Below, piece after piece: positions 1 through 14,146 of a stretch of 64,000 bases of DNA. The stretch comes from Haliotis asinina. Lineage: Eukaryota; Mollusca; Gastropoda; Lepetellida; Haliotidae. The translations under genes were made by a program, and so were the position numbers. Within the stretch, counting starts at the first letter, position 1; every line of letters starts with the position of its first letter. Below the pieces are notes generated by a model. The model made no database searches. It was given only the letters and a program-made list of their open reading frames with translations, and was not told where the DNA came from. The stretch is from contig NC_090291.1 of assembly GCF_037392515.1 (NCBI RefSeq), positions 30,118,001-30,182,000 on the forward strand, given 5' to 3'.

Positions 1-34
1 AAGTAGTAGCATGTTTCATAGTTTTCTTTAAAGT

Positions 35-110
35 AGTTACTGTGTTGGCACTTCAGGCAGAAGACCCGGGTTTGATTCCCCTCAAAGTGAGTAACTCCCC
101 AAATTTGTTT
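35..110 (+). repeat. SINE family B, 5' tRNA-like fragment
   Basis: GACCCGGGTTTGATTCC is a near-perfect Pol III B box (GGTTCGANTCC) as found in the tRNA-derived head of family B copies elsewhere in this window, such as 19313-19460. Only the head is present. Confidence 0.6.
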
Positions 111-231
111 CTTTGCATGTCTCTAATGATTGGCCATCTGCTGTAATGGACGACTAAAAACTAATTTGTCAAAGGTGTAAGAACTTACAATTTGCAAAGC
201 GACATGAACCTTTGTACTGAAATATTTGAGA
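99..231 (+). repeat. 130-bp dispersed direct duplication, copy 1
   Basis: Nearly matches 1147-1280 (for example CCCCAAATTTGTTTCTTTGC in both), with about ten differences in 130 bp by eye. The two copies share no visible SINE body. Family unknown. Confidence 0.8.
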
Positions 232-1146
232 CTGACCAGTCAGAAAACAGCTTGCCAAATCACGAGCTTGGACATTTGCACATACCTTTTGAACTCTTTA
301 TCTCAAAAGGGTTCGTACCCGAACGATTTCGAATGATATTTAGCATTACAACCATGACAACGTTGAGTAAAAACAGTTGCTGAAAATAGTGTTTTAGGCA
401 ATATTCAAGAATGTCAGCTTGCGGAAATATTAGCTAATGGTAACAATGTCAACAGAAACCTGTACATACTGCGGGTCATATAACAGTGTTATACGCGGAT
501 TTTTGTTTGTGGAGAGATCTGTGTCAGTGACGCTAATATTTCGTAAGTACTTCTGATCCATAGTAGGTGTTGTCTGATTGGTTAAATCTATTTAACTGTC
601 TCGCGTTTGACTGGACAGTCATAGGTCACACAAAAGTTACCTGATGCAACCTTCTTCTAGGGTTTGTTAGACTCAGTGGTGGAGTGTAACAAATAACACT
701 GAGACGAAGTTTACTTAGACTGATAATTTTGGAATATTGCTAAAAATGGCAGAAAACCATACTCACTGACTCTGACTGAATGCTATTCATGACTCTAGTC
801 TGTGTAACAACTTTCATCCAATATTCTGCCGATTAACTATTACACCACTTCTAAAATTCAAATATTTCTGATTTATGAAATATTCATAAAAATTTATTTC
901 ACTTATATGCAGAAACTGATCAACTGGTAGGGGTAAGATGTTCACAAAATTAGGAACACCATTTTTGTCTTAAAGAAATTCTTTGCTTATGTTTGTAAAA
1001 AACATTTTAAGGTATTTTGCACAGAAATCTATTTAAGCATCTCCACCATTTAGATAATTGAAGAAGACTGTTTCCTAAATCAATAAAGGGCAAGGTCTCA
1101 TGATGATCTTGAAAGGCATGAAACTACAACCTAACTTAATTAAACA

Positions 1147-1280
1147 TCCCCAAATTTGTTTCTTTGCATGTCTCCAATGATTGGCCATCTGCTGTAATGG
1201 ACAACTAAAAACTAATTTGTCAAATGTGCAAGAACTCATAATTTGCAAAACGACATGAACCTTTGTACTGAAATATTTTC
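1147..1280 (+). repeat. 130-bp dispersed direct duplication, copy 2
   Basis: Second copy of the 99-231 segment, same orientation, about 1.05 kb away. It may be the ends of an old insertion or a local duplication. Confidence 0.8.
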
Positions 1281-1751
1281 CTGTAAGTTTGCACAAGAAA
1301 CAATGAATAGAAAAGCAGTGTTTTGTTAGGTGACAATAGGAAGATGAAAAATGGCTCCTGGCATTGTTGAACACAAATCGATGGCTTGAATCTAGGTAAT
1401 GAAGCGGTACAACAAGTGCTTCCTGTCAAGCCATAGCTCTCTACTAGATCAAGGAGAATAAAGATTGTTCCACCATCTCAGCCCCAAACCCAGGACCATG
1501 TTGCTTTGACCTGGTGAGAACTCTTTGGTTAGTTGGAAGGATGCAGACAAAATTCACAGAAGGTGGAGCCAGGAACGTAATATCTGTAACACATACCTCT
1601 GACAGTCACAGAGCTGATTTCACTTTGTGAAATGCAATTGTGGTCATCTTGCTGTGTGATTTAAGTGAAGGTATTAAAACATCCCATCAGGCCCTATAGG
1701 ATTGGTACCTTTAAAGCTCTGGATCAAAATTTATCAACAGCAACCCGTAAG

Positions 1752-1885
1752 AGGTGAGTAAGAGTGTGAGTTTAGTTTTATGCCACTTTTTGCAATATCC
1801 TAGCAATATTACGGCAGGGGACACCAGAAATAGGCTTCATACTTCACAGGTCTTCAGTGTGGGGAGGGAAAGCTTTAACCCCATC
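1752..1885 (-). repeat. SINE family B, internally deleted copy
   Basis: Reads GTGAGTTTAGTTTTATGCCA, a CAATATT core and GGGGACACCAGAAATAGGCT, ending CTTTAACC. The usual GTACCCATGTGGGGAATCG block is largely missing. Confidence 0.7.
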
Positions 1886-1897
1886 GGTGTCAGGTGA

Positions 1898-2025
1898 TTA
1901 AAGGGATCAGGGTAATCAAGTGTGCTGACTGCATATCACTGCATCATGAGATCGATGCTCATCACGTCAATCACTGGACTGCTGTCATATAGCTGGAATA
2001 TGGCAGATGGCATAAAACAAAACAA
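1898..2025 (+). repeat. SINE family A, degenerate copy
   Basis: Contains GGGATCAGGGTAATCA, GATCGATGCTCATC, CAATCACTGGA and ATAGCTGGAATATGGC in family A order. It abuts the family B copy on its left. Confidence 0.65.
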
Positions 2026-2177
2026 TTATCAAATTACAACTTGAGAAACAACCATGAGCCTAACTTTTGCACTACTTAGTATAAAAACATGCACCAGTGA
2101 GTACATGAGGTATGATAAAATGGGGGTGATGCTAAGTTTCAAGAATCGTTTGTGTGTTTGTGTCGTGCTTCTTGTAC

Positions 2178-2505
2178 CATGTCACCCATGAACATCTGAG
2201 GTGGGATTCTTCAGCTACCCATGCTTCTTGTAAGCAGCGATCCGGTGGTCAGACGCGCTGAGTTGGGTCACACATGTCACCCATGAACATCTGAGGTGGG
2301 ATTCTTCAGCTACCCATGCTTCTTGTAAGCAGCGATCCGGTGGTCAGACGCGCTGAGTTGGGTCACACATGTCACCATATCTTACTAGTGTAGATGAATG
2401 CTTATGCTTATGATCACGGGATTGTCTGGTCCAGACTCAATTATTTACAGACTGCCACCATATAGCTGGAATATTACTGACCTGCGGTGTTAAACAACAA
2501 ACAAA
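2178..2505 (+). repeat. SINE family A with a 95-bp tandem duplication of its 5' part
   Basis: Two consecutive 95-bp units start at 2178 and 2273, each from CATGTCACCCATGAACATCT to GAGTTGGGTCACA, and appear identical. Each aligns to the family A head (CTTCAGCAACCCATGCTTGT onward). The rest of the element follows once, with GGATTGTCTGGTCCAGACTC and ATAGCTGGAATATTACTG. Confidence 0.8.
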
Positions 2506-2509
2506 CATC

Positions 2510-3208
2510 CAGACAATCACAGTGCAAACCCAACTAGATAACATTTAACATTACCACATGCAGATACAGTATATAACTATTTCAAGCCTACCATTCTTTG
2601 TTCGATCCCACATCCAACAGGTAAGGAAACAAGGAGTATGATCTTTTTATGCATTGTCTTTAGACAGGGCGTGGGGCTGCACCCCAACTTTCTTTTCAAT
2701 GGGCAGGTACTTTGTGCAAATACCTATTATGGTAGTTCAGTGTGTGAGTGAGTGAGTGAGGTTTGATACTGCCAAATACTCAAGGTTTGGCATGGGATGG
2801 CAAAACTGAGTTTGATTATTGTTGGCATTTGAACCCTGGGCATTCAGCATTACTGGGCAAACAAATGACTACTTGGCAACCTTCCCTTTCCTGCGTACAA
2901 AGATATTATTTTATTTGTGACTTTCACCTGTCACTTTCAGAAAGGACAGTTTTGATATAAAAGAAGTTTTTGACCCCTTGTATTTGTGCATGCTCACTAC
3001 CATTGAACAACCTGCATGTCACATATTTTATGAGCACTTCATTAACACACTGTCACAGTCAAGCAGATATCAGTCTGATTATACACTTCATCTAATAGGG
3101 CTCCTAGTGATCATGCTAGTCCCATTTTGATACACCTGTCCGATCAAAAATAATCTCCATGCTGCAACTTTATGCAAGGCAAAGTATTCCATTAAAATAG
3201 CAATTGAG
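2510..3208. other. Gene-less stretch
   Basis: Unique A+T-rich DNA. GTGAGTGAGTGAGTGAGG near 2744-2762 looks like the tail of a SINE whose body is not recognisable. No exon with both splice sites was seen. Confidence 0.5.

Positions 3209-3266
<58 letters not shown>
3209..3266 (+). repeat. (TCA)n microsatellite
   Basis: About 19 uninterrupted TCA units. The poly-His open frame across it is a by-product. Confidence 0.95.
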
Positions 3267-3419
3267 GAAATCACAGCCATGTCATTACAGATAAAAGAAC
3301 ATTTTACCATATACATCATAATCTGCAGGTCTTGTTCAACAAAAAAAAACAGCTGTGCAATGAAAAAAAGAGCTACAGTCCAGTACAAGTTGACAATGAA
3401 TCCACTGTGTCCACATCAT

Positions 3420-3800
3420 AGGCATCATCAGGAAAACAGTATATATCTGGCATGTTGAAAAGTCATCAGTAAAACAGTATGTATTGGCATGCTAAATAGT
3501 AATAAGTAAAATAGTATGTATTTGGACATGGGGTGTCAATCATTGGCATGCTGAAGTTTTACATGGAAAAATGCAAATATGATAATGTGTATATGTGTAA
3601 AAACTGGAAAAAGGAAAAGATTACACACCACACATGCTGAAGTTTTACATGAAAAATAGCAAATTGGATAACATGTATATGTGTAAAAACTGGAACAAAT
3701 AGATTAGATACCAGACATGCTGAAGTGTCGTAAGAAAATTGTAAATAGTGAAGTGTCTTCAGGAAAACAGTACATAGCTGACATGCTGTCATCAGGAAAA
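3420..3800 (+). repeat. Degenerate tandem repeats around CAGGAAAACAGTA and an 88-bp pair
   Basis: Units with CATCAGGAAAACAGTATA and GGCATGCT recur at both ends. In between, a unit of roughly 88 bp occurs twice (from about 3547 and 3636), with ATGCTGAAGTTTTACATG and TATATGTGTAAAAACTGGAA in both. Confidence 0.7.
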
Positions 3801-6800
3801 TAGTACTGTATATAATGAGACACCGATGACAATCAAAACATGACCATTGCAACAAACATCATATAAATTGATACTGTTCTTTTCACCTGCAATAAATAAC
3901 ATTAATGACCTATATCATAATATACATACAGTGTTAGTAAAACATGTCACACTTGAATGGGTTAGTGACGAGTTTGTTCGAGCAGCAAGTTCATGCATTA
4001 TACAGCATCTGATGGTCCAATACTTGTTAGAAATCTATATCAACAAAACCCCAATTACTTTTATAGACTGTCATCACACAGAAGTGACTAGAAAAGTGAA
4101 ACATATTATGAACATGAATATTTGAGAATTCAATTTAATCCCAAAATAAACTCACAATTATTCAAATTTTATCTATGATATGAATGTATTGCACTATCAC
4201 AAGGAATAACACTTATTACAAATTACAATGTGTTGATCCATGATAAAACATAACCAACAATGTTAGTATTCCAGATATTATATATGATAATATTGAGAGG
4301 TAAACATTTCATTCAGTACATACATCAATGCCTGTGACTTGACCTGGTTCAAACAACAAGCACTGTGTTATAAACCTTGACACCATAAAACATGTTAAAC
4401 AACAAGAACACGAATATGATATTAGTCCACAAGAAGTAGATCTTAATTCAAAACTAATCATATGTAATAATCATAGTTGATGCATTTGGATCATAACACC
4501 AATTACTTTTCTCATCTAATGGATCTACCAGTCATATTCTTTCAAGCATAAGACAAAAAGAAAAAAAAATCCTGATCAAGAAAATACAAAACATCTTGAT
4601 CTTTCTGTAGGCCAAAAATGTAAACTTACAGGAAAAAAGAATTTTTTTTTTATTGGTTATTGCTCCCTCCCCCACTCCCCAACCCCCCTCCACCTCCCTA
4701 CCATTTCATAAATTGCTAAAAGTAAAACATTTTAGGTATTTAGAAGGAATATTACTCAGTTGCTTCAACAAACAAATCCCTCCGGACTTTATGTTTTCTG
4801 AGGACAAAAAATCCATAAAACAAGAAATACAAAAAGTCTGGCCAAAGTCAGATGTCTTAAAACATTAAAATTCTGTAAAAACAACATTTCTTAGACTGAA
4901 GTCCCAAGTACATGTATGTAATAGATGGTAACTGAAGGAGGTGGTTTTGTTTTTATATTGCTGACGACCATTCGAAAGAAAATCCATACAATCAATAAAT
5001 CTTTCTTTAAAAAAGTAGGACCAACATGTCACTCGTGGAACTGATTTTAAAAGATATCAGATAATACCCTAAAGTCAGGATATATAATGTTAAGCACCTT
5101 GCTGTAGTATATGCCTCCCAACCAACTTCAAAATAATCTGGTAGTAGCTTTACAAGCCGCGTGTATACAACCTACCATTTACTGGGCATATTTTCTTTGT
5201 TTGGAAGGAGTATGCAATTGAATTGTGAAAATTAATAGTTTCAAACATTTGTTTCCTGCACAAAACTTATCTAAAGTGACAAATATAATTTGTGTAGAGT
5301 TAACATGTATGCTCCCCTTTGTCAGTGGTCAAAGTGGATTAAAATGTTTGAAATAGAACCACTGGCGCCAAATACATCAACTATTGTAATCTTGATGGAT
5401 GCAGAATCTATGCCACATCCAATTGCATTTCAGGTTACATACAGCCATGCCATGGACACAAACAATCCATACCAAACATTCCGATAAAATTTGTTACATG
5501 ACGTCATGACGACATGCAGAAAACATACGATAATTACCGAACATGATACCATAGTCTCTGGCTAAGGTCCAGAAGGTACCCCACATGCCATGAAAGAAAG
5601 AAATAAAGGCGAAACATATTAGAACAACAGAAAATAAAACAACATCATAAACATAAAAGTGTCAGAGGATTTAACAAAGTGGGCAAGTAACGCTGATGAT
5701 GACAACATCGATCTAAAACTATCTGCAAGGAAAAAATAGTTCAGGGACATCCATCACAGAAAATGAAAAACAAACAGAAAATGTTAAGCAAAGACTGTTG
5801 TTTCAGAAACTCTGTAAAAATAGATGTGATGATGAAACATGATATGGTTAATAATTAGTGTTTCTTATGAGATTTAATTATTGATGACATTCTCTTTAGT
5901 GAAATTATTTAAAATGATGAGTTCACGCTAAGATAAGAATAAACTTCGAAAGTTTAAATTACATGTGTAAGTAATGAGGATTTAAACTTTTAATTGTTAT
6001 TTTCAATATTTTCACTGGTACTTTAATTTGGAAAGATTTTGCATTAGTCAAGGCATCAATATTAGGAGCTGTAGAAAACTATTTAGAGGGTTTCTATCAT
6101 GCCTAAATATTGATGATTTTATATCTGTTTCATAGCAATCTCACAATTAAGGGGAGATAACTCTAATGACCCTATTACAATTAGACCCCATCATGTAAAC
6201 TAGTCAGATCATTCATTCTGTTATTCTGCAGTGGTTTTATTAGAAGTAAGAGTTCATTCAGAAGTTTGTACGACAAGTTCACTGCAAGTCATTCATAATG
6301 CATAGTGATTCAGCCAAGGAATAGAACTCGGGGCTGAGGTGGAACAGGTTAACACTCGGTTAGCTATCACATGACTTGAAGTTCTGACATGAATTATTTC
6401 AAATGCTGGATGTTTTTGCAAAATTGTTGTCCTTATCATGACATGACATCATTAAGTATTGAGTTGATTTGTATTTATTAGCTCCTTCTTATAACAGCTT
6501 TGAATCCTTTTCAGTCCAGACTATGAATATTCATTCAACGACCCTTGTAGAACTTGTTTGTCCCTTAGTTCTCGGCAAGGGCTGATCTAAATGCATTCAT
6601 TCATCTGTGAAAACATTTGCGATCACACTTCTGGTTTGTAGACAAAGCAGATATGAGAATCACATCAATATCAAAATAACGTCCATGGAAAATGACACCC
6701 ATTCACACTGAAGTCTGAGCAGGGCGTCAAGCACATACTATTCTAAGCATGGAACGGCTCCAAACCTTCCAATTAGAGTCATAGCCCAGATAAGTCAACA

Positions 6801-9655
6801 AGTTATTTAGAAAATCAATCTGAAATAGACACAGTCTTTGACCAGGGGTCCCCAAGTCCACATCTATACACAGACGGAAACATTTCTCTCCCTCGTCTAA
6901 AATCACCATCATTTTTGTTAGTTTCTGAAGAGGGTGGTCGATTTATCATTAGATGTGGTAGCATCTTTGAACACAGAACTTGATTGCTCATCTGTGCCAT
7001 CAACATAAACCTGGGATTACTTAATGAACAATTTTTTGGCACGTAAATTGTGCTACTTAACACAGAACCTTGGATTGGGCTTTACAAGAATCACTGTTGA
7101 TAGATGATTTGGTCTGTTTATAAGGACATCCGAACTGTTTACTGTCTTCGGTCTATTTAGGCAATTGTTTCATCAAATGTGACTGAAGTTGTTTACTGTC
7201 TTCGGTCTATTTAGGCTATTGTTTCATCAAGTGTGACTGAAGTTGTCTAAACTAGCAATTAGATGCTTTTCTCCTGTTAAAATATGCAACCTACATACAT
7301 TTGAAACAATTTTTACAAGAGTTTAAGAATTGAATTGGTACATCACTATAACAACAATAGGATTTTTCTCCCTTTACTGTACTTACCACAATGACACGTC
7401 AAATACTAATATAAAAACAAACATTTTTGAATCAGTATTTACTATCCATAACCATAAATCCTAAATCCACAAAATTTATTTACATGATTTATTGTTCTAA
7501 ACTGTTTCCCCATCTAGAACACTATATGACAGAGAATTTGAAAAATATTCATTTGTTTTCCCAATAATTTAATCACTTAATTTCCATCCAATTCATTTTT
7601 AACCCCTAAACGCACATTTTGCTTAAAACTCTTAGCATTAGTTATACACATGTATTTTTCATTTTCCTTAATAAGATAATGGCACATGTAGTAATTTTCA
7701 CAACTGAAGACATGTCATTCATCTTAAACATCTGGCAGTGGCACCTGTTGAAGACAGGATTTTGAAGACGTCCATTTCATAATTCTGCTCAATCTTGAAT
7801 TGTTTGGTTATCTGTCGATCAATATGATATGCTGTCTAACAACGTCAAGCCTACTTGTGACAAGCCAGAACAGTTAACCGGCACCTTGGCATGCTGGCCT
7901 GCATCGATTCCAGCTGATCACATTACAATACCTCTATGTCACCTCGGCTTAGCTCACTTGAAAGACATGGAACCGTTTCATGAGTGGGATCAAAACTTTC
8001 CACAATTCTCAAATATCCTTGAACATTTTCTTCAAGAGACTGAGCATTAATTAGGTTTGTGTGAAGTTAGTTCTAAGAATAATACTGCAAAATGGTTTGT
8101 GCGTTTCCTTTTAAAAGCATTATTTTCTAATTTGAGTACGATACTGGTTTGGGAGTTTTGTAATTACATTTTAGTTAGATATATATTAATAGTTTGTAGG
8201 TTAAACGCATGTCAGTCAGAGGACATAAAACATGACATATATTCATTACAAATTCTACTCAACATAAACAAAATCAGTTCTGTTACATCATTTAGGGAAG
8301 AGTGACATTTAATGTAAGCATGACCAAAATTTTATTCCACAAAAATCAGTTATACATATTTCATTTACGATAAAATGGTTTGCTTTACAGGGTAAAACAG
8401 TTTGTCATACAGGCCCTAAAACCAATATATACAGTCAACATAAGTCAATAATACAAGTAGTTGGCAAGTCAAGGTTCCAAAATGAACAATACTAAAGTTC
8501 ATTTTAATTTTTCATTTTTAGTTAATGATAATAATAACTATTTTTGTACATTTGCCCTTAATTCAGAGACTAGAGGTAAGTCCAAAGAAAAATACAAGAT
8601 TAGATGGTACATGTAGTATCACAACCATGACTGAATATCTTGAACAGTCACAGAAAACATCAATACATGCTCATCCTGAACAACCCCTACTAATCCTTAT
8701 AGCAATATTCACAAACATCCTCCTTATCTCCTCAGCCAAGATTGAAACCATATTCCCCACCTTCAGGGTGTTAATGGATGTGTACTGCATATTGGCTGTT
8801 CACTTACACCCATAACTCTCTAATAATGGTATTGGGGCAATGACACATGGGTATTACAAGTCAGCTCCCTGAGTAAACATTGTTCCTCCACAGCTTGTAT
8901 CACCTAACATAACTTTAATTCATAAAGCTTGAGGTTTCAAGTTTCTATTGCTGCAGTCTCTAGATCATATTAATATGAATAACTGGCTAAAGCCTTCATT
9001 GTTATTACTACAATTCATCTCGCTTTCATATTTATGCCATAATTCTGATGAATAATTTCTCCTGTAACAATTCATCAATGATTTATAGAGATTTGAAAAT
9101 TTCATCACTTCAGAAATAATGCAATGGGCTGAAGTATTGTACTTTTGTAACATAATACGTCATCATGATGTGTTTTGATGTACATCAAAGGGAAATAAAA
9201 GCTATAGTGTTCTTTGAATCTAGCAACTCTGATCTCTTACATTATTGTCACTCTTTCCTACACAATATCAAATGGCGTGGAAGGGGAGACTACTCTAGAT
9301 GGGTGACAGGGATGTGAGAAAGTACCGTGTATGTGATGTGGGCCAGGTGTTATAGCGAAAATGGCTGTATCTGTAACACAGACAAACAGACACATGTTAA
9401 TGACAACAACATTGTTACAGATTAGCATGGCCACAACAAAGACTGACAGCGTTTCACATTTTCAAATTGGCTGACATCTTTGTGCCTCTTGGCAGCGTTG
9501 GTACAGATGAAATACCACATCATACTTTTGCGCCATCAAATTGAATTTGTCAATATTTGTGTGAATTTGTCATTCTTTTCACTGTAAATAAAAAAATGAT
9601 GTGAGGAAAAATATTAATAAATCTGAAACTGTGAGTCCAGACTTGAAGTAATGCA
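3801..9655. other. Gene-less A+T-rich stretch
   Basis: No supportable exon on either strand. A C-rich patch lies at about 4662-4700. A 54-bp unit is duplicated at 7137-7244 (separate entry). A 73-codon frame at 7829-8050 has no similarity I recognise and no clear splice sites. The stretch may be intron of the minus-strand cotransporter-like gene, or intergenic. Confidence 0.5.
7137..7244 (+). repeat. 54-bp tandem duplication
   Basis: GTTTACTGTCTTCGGTCTAT starts at 7137 and again at 7191. The two units differ at a few sites, such as GGCAATTG versus GGCTATTG. Confidence 0.9.
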
Positions 9656-9659
9656 ATTT

Positions 9660-9722
9660 GTTTAGTGACAGACAGCCACCATACAGCTGGAATATTGTTG
9701 AAAACAACCACAAACCAACCAA
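9660..9722 (+). repeat. SINE family A, 3' fragment
   Basis: GCCACCATACAGCTGGAATATTG-like segment, the 3' core of family A; the head is missing. Confidence 0.5.
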
Positions 9723-9724
9723 TA

Positions 9725-12700
9725 GACTGTGCTGGAAGGCTTCGAAACGTGTAAGCTCTTTGTTATGACCATAGAGGACCCGTAAAATGTGGAAAGAGAA
9801 GACATTATTGATTCTTATATCTGAAAATCATGATCATACAACAAAATAATGAGTGTGGTAATTGATGAATGACCTGAAATCAACAATATTCATGGGCTGC
9901 AACAGCTTGTTCGCAACAATACATCAAAATACATGGAAATCAAAGTGCAAAAAACAGGTACACATTTATCATTCATTTCCATAACATCTGTAAAGCAAGA
10001 TATTGTAAATGTAATGTGACAATATTCACAATGAGATTAGATCAAAGATTTCATGATCAAAAACTGTACTGGCAACAACTTGGGGGCATGGCTGACTGTT
10101 GAGTGCTTGATGGTTTTACTGTAACTGTATTTCTCTCTTTTTTGTTTCTTTCTCTGTATGTCGAGAGAGAGAGAAAGAAGGAAAGGGAATAAGAAAGAAA
10201 AAAAAAGAAGAGAGAGTTGGCACAGCATTTTTTTGCATTGTTAACAATTTCATAACAAATATAACATTTTGTTAACATTGGTAAAATCTTCAATCTAAAG
10301 GATGAAAATCAACTGAAAATCTTCATTAACATCATTTTTAATTGTTATTGCCATCTCTCTTTTTCTACAGTGACCACTTGTAGAAGAGAATCAAAATAAT
10401 AATAATAATAATACATAGAACTAATCTGATAGATGAGAGACAAATCTATAGAGATAAGATAGTTTTGTCCATGTTTGACATAATAACATAATTACCCATG
10501 CATTCTTTAATGAGCATATTTTACTTTAACCTGATTTGCATTAGTTGAACGGAAAAGTTGTGATTAATGTTTTTTTCTAGAACCAATCCTTGGCATCAAC
10601 CAAGAATGGGTCTTAAAAGTGGGAGTACAATTACTGAACAGACTGAAGACATGTTCACCCTGAACCAAGACATGAAAGCACTGCTGGACACACACAATCA
10701 TTATACACTATGAATCGCATTTGCCTTATATTCTAAGATCTTAGCACTTTGGAGAAGACCAAAACAACTTTCAGTTTAAATTCTGGGATTCAAACCTACA
10801 ATTTAGAGTTGTTGGCACACCTAAGGGAAGTAAGACTGAGCTGAGTCCGTTTGCAAGCAAGGAAGTCTTCACGCTGAAGCTTTGAAAACTAACTACAGAA
10901 TCTAAAGCTGTGCTAGCATAGCTGTTACAGAATGTAGATGGAGGATACTACTTGCTTTAATCTTGTTAACAGCAGTTGATGCAAAAAGTGGGAATAATGT
11001 GGAAATATTTCATCTAAAATCAGGTTATTGTGGCTTTTTAAACAATTCTGGTGAAGGTGCAATCACGGGTGAAAACTGTCACTGTAATTTGTCTGGAGAG
11101 CTGCTGTGACATGCAGTTGCCAAATTACTGGGCAAATCTCATGTAACTTCTTTATCCAGATTGGCTTTGTACAAAAAGGTTAATTCAATAAATTTACCAC
11201 CATTTGGTTTAATAGAAATGGGAGGCTCTGCCAGAGGTGTGTACCTATAATACCACTGTGTGGGTGAGACAGGTTAACTTTCTGCATGGTGGGCATGTCA
11301 AGATTGACAAGTGGCCTTCTTAAGATAATACCTATAATGAGAATGGTGTGAAACAGCTTAAAGCCTCAGCTGGGATTGTGTGAGAAAGCTTGATGGATGA
11401 CATGCTGAATGGTGACTGACTGAGTGAGGGAGTTGTGGTGCTCTTTTACAGTTTAAACAATAGGTGCAGATTTAACATAAGTTTGCCTTTATAGAGTGAG
11501 GACCTCATCTGGGGAAAATTATACTTGGTTACTCTAGCAGAAGATCCTGGTAGCCAAGGCAGGCAACTCTTTGACTAGTCATGAATGAACTGTGTTTTAT
11601 ACAGCAGTCTCACAGCAGGAGGAGTCAGACATGTAGAGATTCAAACTGGCACAACACAAGGAAACACTTTCACCACTAAGCTTCTACACAAGCCATGAGT
11701 TGAACAAATCCATCATGAGGGTATCTTAACATGAATGTGAGACTGACTAGTCTGTGGTATAACTTCCTAATAATTCATAATTTGTCTGATACTTGACTGA
11801 GAAGGAGCAAGCAGCAAATATATTCATAAACCTGTCATGTGATTGTAAAGCAGTATCTAGGGAGAGTTCGGAGAGTTACATTTTACACTCCTCATTGGTA
11901 AATGTCTGACATCAAAATCCAGACAAAGAGTTAATCTGTCTGGATACAAATATCAAATCCCTAAGCACTTTACATGCACATGATTGAAGACTATTTTCCA
12001 CGATACACAATACTAATTCTAAGGGCAGTTGCAAGAAATAGCATCATAAAAATATATAGTGCATTCCTGCAAACTAGTTATGCAAAACATGCAATGTTTA
12101 ACAGGGACCTGAAATGTTGAAGTAGACTTCAGCAACAAGCTTCATTTGAGGCTAGATTTACCAATAATGACAAGATTTGACATGTGGGGATTTGTTCAAA
12201 CGCTGATTTGATTACAATCACATTCATCATTTGCTCATACGTTAATGTTAACTTCAAAGTTTATTGATTTTTGAAAAAGTAATTCATGTTCATTTGTGCT
12301 AATCCCACCTTGCATGAGTAATCATCAAAGAGGATGAAGAACACTTATGTCCTTAATGACTTTAAGATAGGATTAATTATGATATTTAGTGCTTAGTGAG
12401 CCCGTTGCTTCATGCAAATATGTATGTTTTTATGCCTGGAGATTGACGATGCCATGTATGACTAATACTGTATATGAATGTAAATGGAACAGAAAGTTTG
12501 AAAGTTCACTTGTTTGTCTGGCGAGTGATATTAGTTTGAATATTTGGATATCTACTAATCACATGAGTTCAGAAATCTTTTTAGCGAATGTTGAAGTTTG
12601 TCAGAAAATCTTTATTCAGAAATATAGTTTAGAAACAATTATGCTTGTAGGAAAGTATTACATGCACATGTGGGAAATAAAGAAGGTTGTTGGGAATAAG

Positions 12701-14140
12701 ACATCCATCTTTGCATGAGAAATTGTCCTTTATCTGATGGTGGTATGGTGGTATCAACCAAGACAGTGAGTCTGACCATCTGTTCCTGTTCGTCCCCTAA
12801 CAACAAGCATGGGTTGCTGAAGATTCTAACTTGGATCTTCACAGGTTAATGGTAGTACAGAAGATGATTATCTACTTGCACAGTAAACTATGTCTGTAAT
12901 GAACAAGCTTCCAACGAACTGACAGATATTACAAACTGTCTGTTTAGTCCCAGTCACTGCATGCTTTAGCTTATAGCAACTGCAGTTTACATTACTTCAT
13001 TACTCTTAATGCTTCAACATCTACCAGAGACATACATCAGTCATGTTACTCTGCGTGAAATGCATGAACTTGAAAAGATAACTGCCACAAACTATACTGA
13101 AAATATTTAAACCATTATGTCAGTACAGGTACAACAGATGTGTAGCCAGGTACATTTCTGTACACGGAAACCTTCCTTAAACAAAGTCAAAACTCATAAA
13201 CGTACCCAGATGGGTACCCTAAACGATGGACAAGTCCATATTCTGCAACACACAACCGTGACCGGATGTAGTTATTCCTGTTCAACTGATAGCAAGTGGT
13301 ATTGTGCATCGTGAAATATTTGTTACTGTGTATGCTCGTTTCTTATATAGAAGAATTAATACAACAATGTCACAGTTCCAATAAGAAAACGGAACCAAGT
13401 AGAATGGATCCGTCCCCTATGTTTCTGTTTTCAGCTTTTGGCTTGAGTACGTTTCTGTTTGCAGCTATGTACCTGGGGTTGGACAGCTACCCCTTCAGCT
13501 GACCGATCACCAGCAGCTCTTGCATCCAGCCATGAACTTCACCCACGTACAGGAAAACAGAACTTGCATTTAATCAAGGATTAACTCATTTATATTATGT
13601 CTTCTGAAATGGGCAGTGTTCTTACAAACATCCTGAACAGCTGTGATTTTCACCCATGGACATGATAAGCAGAACAAGCATTTTTGACTGTAAGACGTCT
13701 CAAGATTCTTGTTTCTTTCTTGTGTTGTTTTGCAAAATGGATCTGTTGAGGCTGAATTTGACAGCAAAATGTAAATGATTACCTAGGTTTCAACCAGACT
13801 AATTTCAACAAAATGTTCAAAAGGCTGCGAGTGCGGGATAACGTTCACCCCAGGGGTGTTTTGGTTCGATTTTCGAGGATGAGGACGTATTAAAGTTAAT
13901 AAAATGGGCGTTATGTCATGGAAATCAGGCAGGATGTGTGGGGACATGTATAATTGAGAGGTACGTGTGCATAGTTTCCAATGTCACCGAATTCTTAGCG
14001 TACATTTCAGCTTGAAATCGGAACGAGTCGATGTCGGCACAACAATCCAATATGGCAGCTGCTGCTCCTTTACTCTATTAATATATTTGACGTGAGTGTA
14101 TATCAATGATCTATGTTTAACCTACAGTGCAATATCGGGT
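9725..14140. other. Gene-less stretch
   Basis: No supportable exon. A purine-rich patch lies at 10160-10216 and a short (AAT)n at about 10399-10413. A somewhat CpG-richer patch at 13820-14080 contains the short frame MSAQQSNMAAAAPLLY, which stops before any donor, so it is not called as a gene. Confidence 0.45.
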
Positions 14141-14146
14141 TCCTGT

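Noticed and set aside
3204-3458. Poly-His frame
   Set aside because: Translation of a (TCA)n microsatellite.
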